From Ornithinibacillus gellani (GTDB taxonomy: Bacteria; Bacillota; Bacilli; Bacillales; Amphibacillaceae): a stretch of 50,797 nucleotides of DNA. Below the pieces are notes generated by a model that worked only from the letters and a program-made list of their open reading frames with translations, did not search any database and was not told the DNA's origin. Position 1 is the stretch's first letter; each line of letters starts with the position of its first letter. The stretch covers positions 1 through 50,797 of the forward strand of contig NZ_QTSZ01000020.1 of assembly GCF_003730295.1 (NCBI RefSeq). The letters run 5' to 3'. Position numbers and translations under genes: made by a program. Below are positions 1-9,126 of this stretch, piece after piece.

Positions 1-199
1 TGTCCACCTTCACTATATGGCAAAATGAGGCTAATAGGTGTCGAATACTGTCGAGGCAAAACTGAATATTCCAAATTGAATCATTCGTACTAGATAACGC
101 ACAAATGCGGTCTAGGTGAATGGTAGGTAATCGTTGTAACATTCTAGTAAAAAGATTGTCATATTCTTCTATTCCCGTTATATATAGACCATATAAAGG
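1..199 (-). other. Open frame running off the window edge, unidentified
   Basis: On the minus strand a frame stays open for 66 codons from a stop at 200-202 to the edge of the window. The translation has a protein-like composition (for example RLPTIHLDRICALSSTND) but I recognise no family, and no good ribosome binding site precedes its only internal ATG. It could be part of a gene that continues outside the window, or a decayed remnant. From 200 to about 390 I see no gene. Confidence 0.2.
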
Positions 200-393
200 C
201 TAGTAGTTTCTTAGACAAGAAATAAAAATGATAGTAAATGCCCACCTAAATTAAAAAAACAAACAAAAGAGCGTTCTAATTTCATTTGTTAAAACGAACA
301 ATCAAAAAAACAGGACTAAAGAAAGATAAAACTTGCCCATTCACACGGCAAAAGGACTACTCTGTTTTTATATTAAATATCTTAAATGCCATT

Positions 394-431
394 AAAAAAC
401 CTGCCTTCTTAACATACATTTGAAGACAGGT
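394..431 (-). terminator. Intrinsic terminator after sbcC
   Basis: Read on the minus strand, arms ACCTGTCTTC and GAAGGCAGGT form a 10-bp stem (one G-U pair) followed by a run of six T. It lies just past the sbcC stop codon and would end the sbcDC transcript. Confidence 0.75.
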
Positions 432-447
432 AGATGATCAGCCTATT

Positions 448-3400
448 TTATTTTAAAATAAATCTTGTTTCACTATATCCTTCGCGAAGTTTTTTAACTT
501 CCAATACAGCTGGGAATAAATTTTTCAGCTCCTGCACGTGGGAAATGACTCCAATTAGACGTCCGGATTGTTGTAAATCAATTAAAGTATCAATTGCTTT
601 ATTCAAGGATTCCTCATCCAAAGAACCGAAGCCCTCATCAATAAACATCGTTTCAATAGAAATATTACCTTGAAAACTTTGAATCACATCTGACATACCT
701 AATGCTAGACAGAGCGAAGCATTAAATTTCTCCCCGCCTGACAATGTTTTTACATCGCGGGTTTGCCCGGTATATGCATCATAGACGTCTAAGCCTAGAC
801 CACTTTGGCGTCCATGTGATTCTTGGCGTTCACTACGAATCAGATGGAATTGTCCATTGGAGATATGGCGCAATCGCTCATTTGCCGCTTCAATAATCTG
901 TTCCAAGTATTCAATCTGTAAATATCGTTCCAATGACACCTTTTGGCTATTATTACCGCGAATGACGTCATATAAGTCCGAAGCAATTCCTAGCTGTTTC
1001 TCCGTTTCTGCCAATTGCTTTGTTGCCTGAATGATTCTTTCATAAAAAGCGGCGGCAGATTTTTTATATTCCCTCGATTGATTGCGTTTATTTAAGGCAG
1101 CTTCATAGTATTGTTTCAATTCATTCACAGCTTGTTCCAGTTCTGTTAAATCAACCTTCGTTTTCCCTTTCAATACTTGCTGCAATTCTTCTATCTGCGC
1201 ATTCGTATGAGATAGATTCTGTTTGAATACATCAATCGTTTGCTGCAGCTTTAATCTATCCTCATCCGTAAGACGTGCCTGTTCATATGCTTTTTCCGAC
1301 TCAAAACCCGCTTTAGCAATGGCTGCAGAAAATTGTGTTTCGACCTGCTGGCGCCGTTCCTTTGTCTCTTTCATCTGTGCAATGAGATGCTCCAAATGAG
1401 TCGTGGCCTTCGTCTTCGCTTCTTTAGAATCATGGTAATGCTTCTGGGCATTTTCCCAAATCGTGTTTAATTGCTTTACTGTATGCCCAGTTGCTTGGAA
1501 TTGCTTTTCCAAATCAGAAAGCTGCTGTATTTCCGATGGTATTTGTTTCAGCCTTTCTTGATAGACCGCTAGATGGGATGCATAATGATTTTGCAAAGTC
1601 TGATGCTCCGTTGTTAGTTTCTCCAGTTGTACTTGTAATTGCTTATGATGCTGTTCCAATTGTTCCTGTGAAGCATTTAGCTTCTTGCGTTGCTTTTGCT
1701 TCTCCTCCAGCGCTTCTACTTCTAGCTTCAGCTGCTTCCCCTTCACCGTTATCTGATCATAAGATACACGAGCCTGACTCGATTGAAACCCATATGCGAT
1801 GATTTGTTGTTCCAAATCCTTAAGCATCGTTTGATTTGATTTTACATTTGCTTCAGCTTCTCGATAAGCTTGCTCCTTTTTCTCTAACTGCTTTTTAGCT
1901 AGATCTAATGTATCTTTTGTTATCGTTGCTGTTGTGGAAGTGGCACGATTTGGATGGGAACTGCTTCCACATACAGGACAAGCCTCTCCGTCATGCAGAT
2001 GAGCAGCCAGCACTGCGGCTTGATTGGATAACCATTGGGTCTCAAGCTGCTGATACCCCTCTTTTTCTACGGTATAAGCCTGTTGCTCCATTGTACGATT
2101 TTTCTGAAGTAGCACTCCTTTTTCTTGCCAATCTAAAAAGGATTTTAACGTCTTCGCTTGCTCTCTTAATGCAGTAAGGGATTGATGTTTATCATTCCAA
2201 TCCGATAAGGCGTTTTCGAGCTTACGAAGCTCTGTTTCATTTGTTTGGAGTTGCGCCTTGACCTTTTGCTCCTGGTTTTTAGATTGTTCCAATTGATTTG
2301 CTGCAGTTTGGCTGTCTTTTTCCAGTTGAATTAATTGTTGTTTGTTTTTGTCTAATTCCTGTACCATCGGTTTTAGTGAACGGAGCCACTCCAACCTTCG
2401 TGCTGCTTCTTCACGTTCAGGCTTTTGCGCTTCTGCTTTTGTGAAGGCAGCTTCAGTCTGTTTAAATTTATCTCCTGCTTGCTTGAAAGTATGTTCTGCC
2501 TGTTGCTGTCTTTCCGCTACTTGCTTTTCCGATTGACGCCATTCTTTTACGCGTTCTTCATAAGGTATCAATCCTTGTGCCTGTTCTGCTGCTTTTAATT
2601 CCTTCTCTTTTTGCTCATAGGTTGGCAATTGCTGCTGCAATGCTGCATAGTTTTTTTTCTTTTGTTCCAACTCATCGAAACGTTGATTCCAAGCATTTGC
2701 TTCATGTAATTCTGTTTGTTTTTTATGATGTGCTTCGTAAGCTCTTTCATACGCAAGCTGATCCAGCGTAATTTGCTTTTCATAATACGCAATTTCAGCC
2801 TGAAGAGCATCCATTACCTGATTCGTGTTATAATGCTCCTCTGCAAGCACTTGAAACAGTACACCATCCTCACGAACTGGTAAAATTCCTGTTAGCTGCT
2901 GTATCAACGTATCTCTTGTATGAGACTCTTGCTGAAAGGCTTGCTGTAAACTATTTTTGCGTTTTCTGAGACTTTCAATAATGACTTTATAGGGTTCTGT
3001 TTTAAATAACCGTCTTAGAATATCTTCTTTGTTTTCTGTTTGAGAGGTTAATAGTTTCCGAAATTCCCCTTGTGGAAGCATGACAATTTGTTTAAATTGA
3101 TCCTGTGTTAAACCAATAAGCGATTCTATTTTTTTATCTATTTCAGAGACAATTTGTCGGTCCACAATGGAAACCTCATTGTCCCCATCAAGTTGAAATA
3201 ACTCATATCTTTCACCAGTCTTTGTCTTATTGCCTTGCTTGACATGGCCAGGCTGACGAAGAATGCGATATGTCTTTCCTTTTAACTGAAAGATGAATTC
3301 AACGGCTGTATGAACATCATCGGCTGCGAAATCACTCCTTAACATAGAATTGTTTTCGCGATCTTGTCCACTAGCCGTTCCATATAATGCAAAACAAATC

Positions 3401-3549
3401 CCGTCAAATATGGTCGTTTTCCCCGCTCCTGTATTTCCAGATATGACAAACAAACGCTGTTCTTTCAACTCCTGAAAATCAATTATTTCCGTATCTTTAT
3501 ACGGACCAAATGCGGTCATTTTTAGTTGAACTGGTTTCACAAATAGCAC
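448..3549 (-). CDS. sbcC: SbcC, ATPase subunit of the SbcCD DNA nuclease
   Basis: This is the SMC/Rad50-like ATPase that works with SbcD to open and degrade hairpin or protein-blocked DNA ends. The 1033-residue product has the expected order: an N-terminal Walker A (GNTGAGKTTIFDG near residue 40), long coiled-coil arms, a central zinc hook (CPVCG near residue 525), a second coiled coil, then the ABC signature LSGGEKF and Walker B FIDEGFGSLD near the C-terminus. Length is normal for Bacillus SbcC. It starts 24 bases after the sbcD stop, so the two are co-transcribed as sbcD-sbcC. The long plus-strand open frames inside it are shadows of this gene. Confidence 0.96.
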   Translation of the reverse strand: MLFVKPVQLKMTAFGPYKDTEIIDFQELKEQRLFVISGNTGAGKTTIFDGICFALYGTASGQDRENNSMLRSDFAADDVHTAVEFIFQLKGKTYRILRQPGHVKQGNKTKTGERYELFQLDGDNEVSIVDRQIVSEIDKKIESLIGLTQDQFKQIVMLPQGEFRKLLTSQTENKEDILRRLFKTEPYKVIIESLRKRKNSLQQAFQQESHTRDTLIQQLTGILPVREDGVLFQVLAEEHYNTNQVMDALQAEIAYYEKQITLDQLAYERAYEAHHKKQTELHEANAWNQRFDELEQKKKNYAALQQQLPTYEQKEKELKAAEQAQGLIPYEERVKEWRQSEKQVAERQQQAEHTFKQAGDKFKQTEAAFTKAEAQKPEREEAARRLEWLRSLKPMVQELDKNKQQLIQLEKDSQTAANQLEQSKNQEQKVKAQLQTNETELRKLENALSDWNDKHQSLTALREQAKTLKSFLDWQEKGVLLQKNRTMEQQAYTVEKEGYQQLETQWLSNQAAVLAAHLHDGEACPVCGSSSHPNRATSTTATITKDTLDLAKKQLEKKEQAYREAEANVKSNQTMLKDLEQQIIAYGFQSSQARVSYDQITVKGKQLKLEVEALEEKQKQRKKLNASQEQLEQHHKQLQVQLEKLTTEHQTLQNHYASHLAVYQERLKQIPSEIQQLSDLEKQFQATGHTVKQLNTIWENAQKHYHDSKEAKTKATTHLEHLIAQMKETKERRQQVETQFSAAIAKAGFESEKAYEQARLTDEDRLKLQQTIDVFKQNLSHTNAQIEELQQVLKGKTKVDLTELEQAVNELKQYYEAALNKRNQSREYKKSAAAFYERIIQATKQLAETEKQLGIASDLYDVIRGNNSQKVSLERYLQIEYLEQIIEAANERLRHISNGQFHLIRSERQESHGRQSGLGLDVYDAYTGQTRDVKTLSGGEKFNASLCLALGMSDVIQSFQGNISIETMFIDEGFGSLDEESLNKAIDTLIDLQQSGRLIGVISHVQELKNLFPAVLEVKKLREGYSETRFILK

Positions 3550-3573
3550 CCCTTTACAGTCTTCGTATGATTT

Positions 3574-4719
3574 CTATTTTTCCTCGCGTAGTAAATCTGT
3601 TAACACGTCTTTAAATAGGGTTTCTGTTTCTGCGGATGCCGGTTGTCCTATAATTTCCTTATAAAAGGCCTGGAATAATTCAAGCTCACTGAGCTGCGTT
3701 TTTTTATCCGGTATACTTGTTGCAGCAATTTCAAGCTTGTAATTTTTTCTTGCAACATGCATAGCGTTTGGATATACGGTTCGTATTTTTTCCATTGGTG
3801 ACAAGACAGGAGTTTCGTCAAGCAATGTTACAAACACATAATCATCACAAATTGGGTGAGCTAAGATTTCATCAATTGTACCCTCAATGGTTCGCATATC
3901 CCTTCTCGGTTCTAGCAATCTTTTTTCAATCTCTGTATTTCCTTGATCATCTAATTCAACTACAAGATATCCCTTCTGGTGACGTTCCTCAGAAATGGAA
4001 TATTTTAAAATCGAACCAGCATAACGTATTTTTTCCTCTCCAACATAATGGGCCTGGTGTAAATGTCCCAAAGCCGAGTAATGAAATGGAGAAAAGATTC
4101 TAGCATCGACATATTCTGCACCACCAATGGAAAGCGGTCGTTCAGAATCACTTGAATTCTCTTCTGCTTCCCCATATGGCGTAGCAAATAAATGTCCGAT
4201 ATAAACATGACGTGCTTGTTCATCACGATTTGCCAATAAATGACGAACAATGGCATGCGCTGCATCATGATGACTACGGATTGTGTCGTCTCGCAACTCC
4301 TGTCTAATAACGCTCGGGTCTGCGTATGGGACTAGGTGAAAATGAACTGCACCATAATCATCATGCAGTATAACTGGCTGCTGATTTTTATCAAATCTTC
4401 CTACCATATGAAGCCCGTTTGCCTTCATCATGCTGCTGCCAAAATCCAATCTCGCTGGGCTATCATGGTTTCCTGCAATTGCTAGCACCGGGATATGCAA
4501 GCTTTGCACTATGCGTTTTAAGACATCATCCAACAAATGTACTGCTTCTGTTGGTGGTACTGCACGATCATATAAATCCCCTGCAATGATGACAACATCC
4601 GGCTGCTCTTTCTCTACAGCTTTGACAAATTGATCCAATATGTATTGTTGATCTTCTGTCATATAAACACCTTGAACAATTTTTCCAAGATGCCAATCTG
4701 CAGTATGAATAATTTTCAT
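3574..4719 (-). CDS. sbcD: SbcD, nuclease subunit of SbcCD
   Basis: Mre11-type metallophosphoesterase that supplies the Mn-dependent exo/endonuclease activity of SbcCD. All calcineurin-like motifs are present: DWHLGK at residues 8-13, GDLYDR near 48, GNHD near 83 and GHLH near 217. The 381-residue length is typical. The start codon follows a strong GGGGGG-type Shine-Dalgarno (complement of the cccccc around 4725). It is the first gene of the sbcD-sbcC operon. Confidence 0.96.
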   Translation of the reverse strand: MKIIHTADWHLGKIVQGVYMTEDQQYILDQFVKAVEKEQPDVVIIAGDLYDRAVPPTEAVHLLDDVLKRIVQSLHIPVLAIAGNHDSPARLDFGSSMMKANGLHMVGRFDKNQQPVILHDDYGAVHFHLVPYADPSVIRQELRDDTIRSHHDAAHAIVRHLLANRDEQARHVYIGHLFATPYGEAEENSSDSERPLSIGGAEYVDARIFSPFHYSALGHLHQAHYVGEEKIRYAGSILKYSISEERHQKGYLVVELDDQGNTEIEKRLLEPRRDMRTIEGTIDEILAHPICDDYVFVTLLDETPVLSPMEKIRTVYPNAMHVARKNYKLEIAATSIPDKKTQLSELELFQAFYKEIIGQPASAETETLFKDVLTDLLREEK

Positions 4720-4949
4720 GTTTGTTCCCCCCTCGTAAAATATGTTTATGTCTCATTTTTGGCTTATCTGTTTTTTCATCTTGCCATGTAATACTGGATG
4801 GCTTCAAAATCCAGCAATACCAAATCAATTTGCTACTTATATAATAGATTTATTTTAGTGTTTTTTTAAACAAATGACACTTTAACGATTTGTTTAGTTC
4901 TTTGTCAATTACTGCAAGTCTAGCCTGCATATTTATTTAAGAAAGATGT

Positions 4950-4982
4950 AAAACAAGGGTTGCAGCAATGCACCCCTTGTTT
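4950..4982 (-). terminator. Intrinsic terminator after the MMPL gene
   Basis: On the minus strand AAACAAGGGGTGCA pairs with TGCAACCCTTGTTTT around a short TTGC loop, ending in a T-rich tract. It lies 6 bases beyond the stop of the MMPL transporter gene. Confidence 0.7.
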
Positions 4983-4987
4983 ATTTG

Positions 4988-7117
4988 TTAACCATGCCAT
5001 TTTCCAGCTTTATATTCACCTTTTCGAAATGGCAGCCACCAATTCCATTTACCAAACAGCTTCATAAGGCTTGGAACGAGTAACAACCGGATAATCGTAG
5101 CATCAATCGCAACCGCAATTGCAATTCCAACTCCAATTTGTTTGACTGGCATGACATCGGTAAACGCAAAAGCACCCGTCAGTACAATCATTATTAAAGC
5201 TGCAGAAGTAATGATTTTACTTGTAACTGCTAGCCCTTCCACGGTTGCATGGTCATTATTCAACGTATTGGCGTATTCTTCCTGCATACGAGAAATTAAA
5301 AACACTTCATAATCCATGCTCAAACCAAATACAAGACTAAAAACAATGACCGGAATAATTAAGGCAATCGTACCCGGTGTGAGACCAAAATGTCCATATT
5401 GAAAAATATAAACGAGAATCCCAAAAGTTGACGCCAAACCAATTACATTCATCAAAATCGCCTTGACAGGAATTAAGATGGAGCGGAAGGCAATCATCAG
5501 TACCAAAAAGGTTGTCGCAACAATCACGGAAAGAACTAGAAAGATTTTATCGGCTATTTCATCAAAAATCTCCTGGTTAAATCTTGCCTCTCCACCCGCA
5601 AGCAATGTGCTATCAACTGAATTATCCTTCACTTCTCTTACCCAATCCTGCGCAGCATCCGAATCACCGGAAGCATCCAGTGTAACTGGTATTAACAACT
5701 GGTCCTTTTGAACAAAATTATCCCATAGCGGTTCCAAATCTGTTTCCTTCATCGGAGAATCCCAGGCCTGTTCCCATTCGGCAGCCGATAATCCTGCCAA
5801 ATCAAATACATTTGAAGCTTCTTTTACGAGCGAATCCTTTTCTAATTCATGAACGAGCTCTTCCATATGTTCCCAACCATCCGTATGATCCCAGCCATCT
5901 TTCCGATCAGCTAAAATAAATACGGTCGACTGGTCACCTAAGTCAAATTCTTTTTCCATTTTTTCATAGGCTGCACGTGTATCATATGATTTTGGCAAGG
6001 AATCAATCTGTGGAATGGTCAAGTCCATATTTTTCACCGGGATTAAAGCAATTCCCAATACCAATAATGCCACAAAGGTAATTAAAATAGGTCGCTTAAT
6101 CACCCCAAAAGCAAATCTGCGCCAGCCATCTTTGCCGTTCTTTTTCAGACGAATAACCTGCCATTTATCAATTCGATCCCCAATCAATAACAGCACAGAA
6201 GGCAATAACGTCACAGAGGCTAACACAGCCATCGATACGACAATCATACCGCCCAATGCAATGTTTTTAAAAATAGCTACGTCAATCAGCATCATGGCAC
6301 CAAGTCCAATAAACACACAAAAAGCAGAAAACAATACCGAACGTCCCGCCGTTTGAATCGTCACTGAAACAGCCTGTTCATTTTGTTTCTTTCTTTCCTC
6401 ACGGTAACGGCTAATAAACAGTAAGGCGAAATCTATACTTAATGCAAGACCAAGCATCGGTATAATATTCAGTACGAAGATAGAAAGATCAATATGTCCA
6501 CCTACAATTGTTAAAATACCAAATGATGATATAACTGCAGCAATACCAATAATTAGTGGAATAAAAGATGCTACTACCGTTCCAAATGCCAATAACAAGA
6601 CAATGATTGCAATAGGAAGTCCAATTGCCTCTGCCTTCACCAAGTCTTTTTGGCTTGCTGCATTAATATCCTTCGTAATTGCAGATTTTCCGGTTAAGGT
6701 AATTCCTTTTTCATCTCCAACTGCAGCACGAATATCATCCACCACAGCATTCATATCTTCCTGGTCATTATCGAAATGAAGCATGGCATAAGCAATGTCA
6801 TCCTTACGTAGTGAGTCGTCATCCAGTGGTGAAATAATTTCCTTCGTTTCATTTAATGCTTCAACTCGATCTAGAGTAGAAGTAATTTGCTCATCTGGAA
6901 TTTCTTCAAATACAAGAAACATCGTCTCTGCTGGCATATCAAATGTATCGGAAACGGTATCCATTACTTTCGCATGTTCACCATCCATTTCAAATCCATC
7001 GCCTTCCAGCATAGACGGTAATCGAATGGCGAACAAAGCCATAACTACTGCAAAAACCGCCCATACGATAACAATATATTTATAACCTTTTGTTACTATT
7101 CTCGCCAATGCCCTCAT
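4988..7117 (-). CDS. MMPL/RND-family membrane transporter (YdfJ-like)
   Basis: A 709-residue inner-membrane protein of the MMPL branch of the RND superfamily, the group that exports lipids or hydrophobic compounds. It shows the duplicated architecture: an N-terminal transmembrane helix, an extracytoplasmic domain (about 35-165), five to six helices with the family motif SIDFALLFISRYREE near 225, a second extracytoplasmic domain (about 365-525) and a second helix bundle with the matching motif GLSMDYEVFLISRMQEE near 600. Length matches Bacillus YdfJ-type proteins. It stands alone, with its own promoter-like element and terminator; no adjacent TetR-type regulator is visible. Substrate unknown. 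Confidence 0.88.
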   Translation of the reverse strand: MRALARIVTKGYKYIVIVWAVFAVVMALFAIRLPSMLEGDGFEMDGEHAKVMDTVSDTFDMPAETMFLVFEEIPDEQITSTLDRVEALNETKEIISPLDDDSLRKDDIAYAMLHFDNDQEDMNAVVDDIRAAVGDEKGITLTGKSAITKDINAASQKDLVKAEAIGLPIAIIVLLLAFGTVVASFIPLIIGIAAVISSFGILTIVGGHIDLSIFVLNIIPMLGLALSIDFALLFISRYREERKKQNEQAVSVTIQTAGRSVLFSAFCVFIGLGAMMLIDVAIFKNIALGGMIVVSMAVLASVTLLPSVLLLIGDRIDKWQVIRLKKNGKDGWRRFAFGVIKRPILITFVALLVLGIALIPVKNMDLTIPQIDSLPKSYDTRAAYEKMEKEFDLGDQSTVFILADRKDGWDHTDGWEHMEELVHELEKDSLVKEASNVFDLAGLSAAEWEQAWDSPMKETDLEPLWDNFVQKDQLLIPVTLDASGDSDAAQDWVREVKDNSVDSTLLAGGEARFNQEIFDEIADKIFLVLSVIVATTFLVLMIAFRSILIPVKAILMNVIGLASTFGILVYIFQYGHFGLTPGTIALIIPVIVFSLVFGLSMDYEVFLISRMQEEYANTLNNDHATVEGLAVTSKIITSAALIMIVLTGAFAFTDVMPVKQIGVGIAIAVAIDATIIRLLLVPSLMKLFGKWNWWLPFRKGEYKAGKWHG

Positions 7118-7160
7118 TAAACCAATCCTCTATCTATATTTTATGTTAACTTCTTTCATC

Positions 7161-7169
7161 ATTATAGCA
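7161..7169 (-). promoter_or_regulatory. Extended -10 promoter element for the MMPL gene
   Basis: The minus strand reads TGCTATAAT, a perfect extended -10 (TGnTATAAT), about 45 bases before the MMPL start codon. No convincing -35 hexamer is seen at 16-18 bases, as is common for extended -10 promoters. Confidence 0.5.
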
Positions 7170-7288
7170 TCTCTCCCTACATAAACGCCTGCAAAAGATA
7201 GCTAAAAATACCTATTTTTTCACAACATGACAAGGAGAATATAGTACGGTAAACTGTAGTCAAGTAAACTTTGATGGGAGGAATTGAT

Positions 7289-8068
7289 ATGAAAAATTGG
7301 ACAGATCATCTAGATAGAACCATCTCCTTACCTCATCCACAGAAAAGAATCGTTTCCCTTTGCCCGGCCATTACAGAAACAATGTTCCATCTGCAATTAG
7401 ATAATCAAATTGTAGGTAGGACGCGCTTTTGTATTCACCCAAAGGAAAAGGTGAAACCAATTATTAACGTTGGTGGCACAAAAGATATGAAGCTGGATCG
7501 TATTCATGAACTACATCCAGATTTAATCATTGCAGAAAAAGAAGAAAACACGAAAGAAATGGTGGAGACATTAGAAAAACATTACCCTGTTTATGTGTTT
7601 GAAATTCAGACCTATGAAGATGCCTTTCGAATGATGAATGATTTGGGAAAAATAACTGCCAGAGAAAAAGAATCCAATCATTTACAAGAACAGATCAAAC
7701 AACAATTTCAATTACTACCGAAGGCAAACGGTAAAAGAGCAGCGTATGTCATTTGGAAAAAGCCCTATATGGTTGTTGGCAGCAATACTTACATTGATTC
7801 CTTACTGGAAATGCTCGGCTTTTACAACCCTTTCAAGGAAATAGATGGTCGCTATCCCGCTATTGAGATAGAGGATTTAAAACGGGCCAATTTGGATTAT
7901 TTATTACTAGCGACAGAGCCATATCCCTTTCGAGAAAAGCATATAGACGAATTTAAATCGTTGCTGCCTGAGGTAGAACCGATCATTGTCGATGGAGAAA
8001 TGTTTTGGTATGGCGGAATGATGCTGAAGGCAGCCCCATACTTTAAAGATATTTTTAAAAATAGGTAA
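7289..8068 (+). CDS. BtuF-like helical-backbone metal/corrinoid receptor without signal peptide
   Basis: The 259-residue product belongs to the periplasmic-binding-protein family of BtuF/FhuD-type receptors (COG0614). It has the early motif RIVSLCPAITETMFHL near residue 20, then GRTRFCIHP and VGGTKDMKLDRI, then a long linker helix and a second alpha/beta lobe. I start it at the ATG 8 bases after GGGAGG; the upstream TTG and ATG overlap that binding site. Unlike normal ABC-importer receptors it has neither a signal peptide nor a lipobox, and no permease or ATPase gene is adjacent, so it probably acts in the cytoplasm. It is a single-gene unit followed by a perfect hairpin. Confidence 0.8.
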   Translation: MKNWTDHLDRTISLPHPQKRIVSLCPAITETMFHLQLDNQIVGRTRFCIHPKEKVKPIINVGGTKDMKLDRIHELHPDLIIAEKEENTKEMVETLEKHYPVYVFEIQTYEDAFRMMNDLGKITAREKESNHLQEQIKQQFQLLPKANGKRAAYVIWKKPYMVVGSNTYIDSLLEMLGFYNPFKEIDGRYPAIEIEDLKRANLDYLLLATEPYPFREKHIDEFKSLLPEVEPIIVDGEMFWYGGMMLKAAPYFKDIFKNR

Positions 8069-8072
8069 ACAA

Positions 8073-8111
8073 GTCATTCCCCATTTCGCATGATAGAATA
8101 TGGGGAATGAC
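8073..8111 (+). terminator. Hairpin terminator after the BtuF-like gene
   Basis: A perfect 12-bp inverted repeat, GTCATTCCCCAT and ATGGGGAATGAC, with a 15-base loop follows the stop codon and is succeeded by an AT-rich tract. It lies between convergent genes and could work in both directions. Confidence 0.65.
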
Positions 8112-8133
8112 ATTTATATATATTTAGCAGCTA

Positions 8134-8700
8134 CTATAACAAATCTAATGCTTGATCAATGATTTCTCGTTCTATGTCATACATCCGAAAGATGCAGTAA
8201 ATAAGGGATAAAAAAGCCGGACTAACAAAAAAAGAGTCAACTTCCTTTATTATTTGAATATCGACTTGAAACGTGTGTTCATTAAACGAAATCGCTGCAA
8301 ACTTTTCTTTGTTCAGCTTGAGAACAATGCTTTCGTCCCAGTCTTGGTACGCCTCAAATGTCATACCTTTTATTTTACCTTTGATATGAAAGTACAAGTA
8401 TATTGCTACTGGAACATCTGCCAGTTGGTAAGTTTGTTCCGTCGTTTGATCATTCATGAAATAGCTGTAACCTTTTAAGCTGGCAAGTCCCCGCTTTTCC
8501 ACACTTATAGAACATCTACTATCGCCATCTAGCCCGATAAACGCATAAAAAGTCCCTTTACGAACATGCTGCCTTTTAGCTTCTTCACTTGTTCTGACAA
8601 TGGAGCCGACAAAATCTCCGGTTTCATTTTGGACATCGATTTGTTGCCTTTCGCGAAAAAATAACACATCTTTAAATGTATAATCATATGCCATCCCCAT
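8134..8700 (-). CDS. Uncharacterised protein, possibly tubby C-terminal-like
   Basis: The 188-residue protein is soluble with no signal peptide. The regular beta-strand pattern in the first 120 residues (Y-x-F-K-D, I-x-V-x-N-E-x-G, R-C-S-I-S-V-E) and the conserved-looking GYSYFMNDQ suggest the barrel fold of tubby/LOR-like (YxjI-type) proteins, but I cannot prove this by eye. I chose an internal ATG after GAGAGGGG; other in-frame ATGs are within 15 bases. It is the third gene of a minus-strand set with the EndoU lipoprotein and its small neighbour (58-base gap), so it may share their function. Confidence 0.55.
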   Translation of the reverse strand: MGMAYDYTFKDVLFFRERQQIDVQNETGDFVGSIVRTSEEAKRQHVRKGTFYAFIGLDGDSRCSISVEKRGLASLKGYSYFMNDQTTEQTYQLADVPVAIYLYFHIKGKIKGMTFEAYQDWDESIVLKLNKEKFAAISFNEHTFQVDIQIIKEVDSFFVSPAFLSLIYCIFRMYDIEREIIDQALDLL

Positions 8701-8758
8701 CAATCCCCTCTCCATCTGATATACGTTTGTTAAACGAAGAAGGTTTCCAATATATGCG

Positions 8759-9124
8759 TTAATGCTGGTCTTTTTTAAATGCTTGCAGCTTATCTAACCA
8801 CATCCGGATTAAACCTCGCAAGGTGTCCGTTTTTATTTCATAGTCGTTATAGACAGGAATACCGTCAGCAGCATCGAATAAATCAGTGATGGTAGTTGTA
8901 TCCTGACCAATGGAAAGGGCACAGCGATTGCCACTGAATTCCGCAGTTGTCTTTTCTCCCGACAGAACCTGATTGATTTCATTCAGTGCTGCATGGTCAG
9001 CAAGCGCCGCATCTGTCATCAGAAATTCACCGACAATGGCCATTTCCGGTTGATCAAATTCAATTACAAGTATATTTTTTTCATGATGTTGATTACGTAG
9101 AACTACTTCTTTTATTTGATACAT
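8759..9124 (-). CDS. Small acidic protein, candidate EndoU immunity protein
   Basis: This 121-residue cytoplasmic protein has no signal peptide and many Asp/Glu residues. I do not recognise a named family; the mixed alpha/beta pattern with a Trp-containing C-terminal helix (LIRMWLDKLQAF) resembles small immunity proteins in general. It starts two bases after the EndoU lipoprotein stop codon, so the two are almost certainly translated from one message. EndoU toxins in bacteria are regularly followed by such a small immunity gene. That position is the main reason for the proposed role. Confidence 0.5.
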   Translation of the reverse strand: MYQIKEVVLRNQHHEKNILVIEFDQPEMAIVGEFLMTDAALADHAALNEINQVLSGEKTTAEFSGNRCALSIGQDTTTITDLFDAADGIPVYNDYEIKTDTLRGLIRMWLDKLQAFKKDQH

Positions 9125-9126
9125 GT

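Noticed and set aside
434-7085. Several plus-strand open frames of 60-113 codons across sbcC, sbcD and the MMPL gene
   Set aside because: They lie antisense to well-supported genes, lack binding sites and show no family motifs; shadows of the real coding strand.
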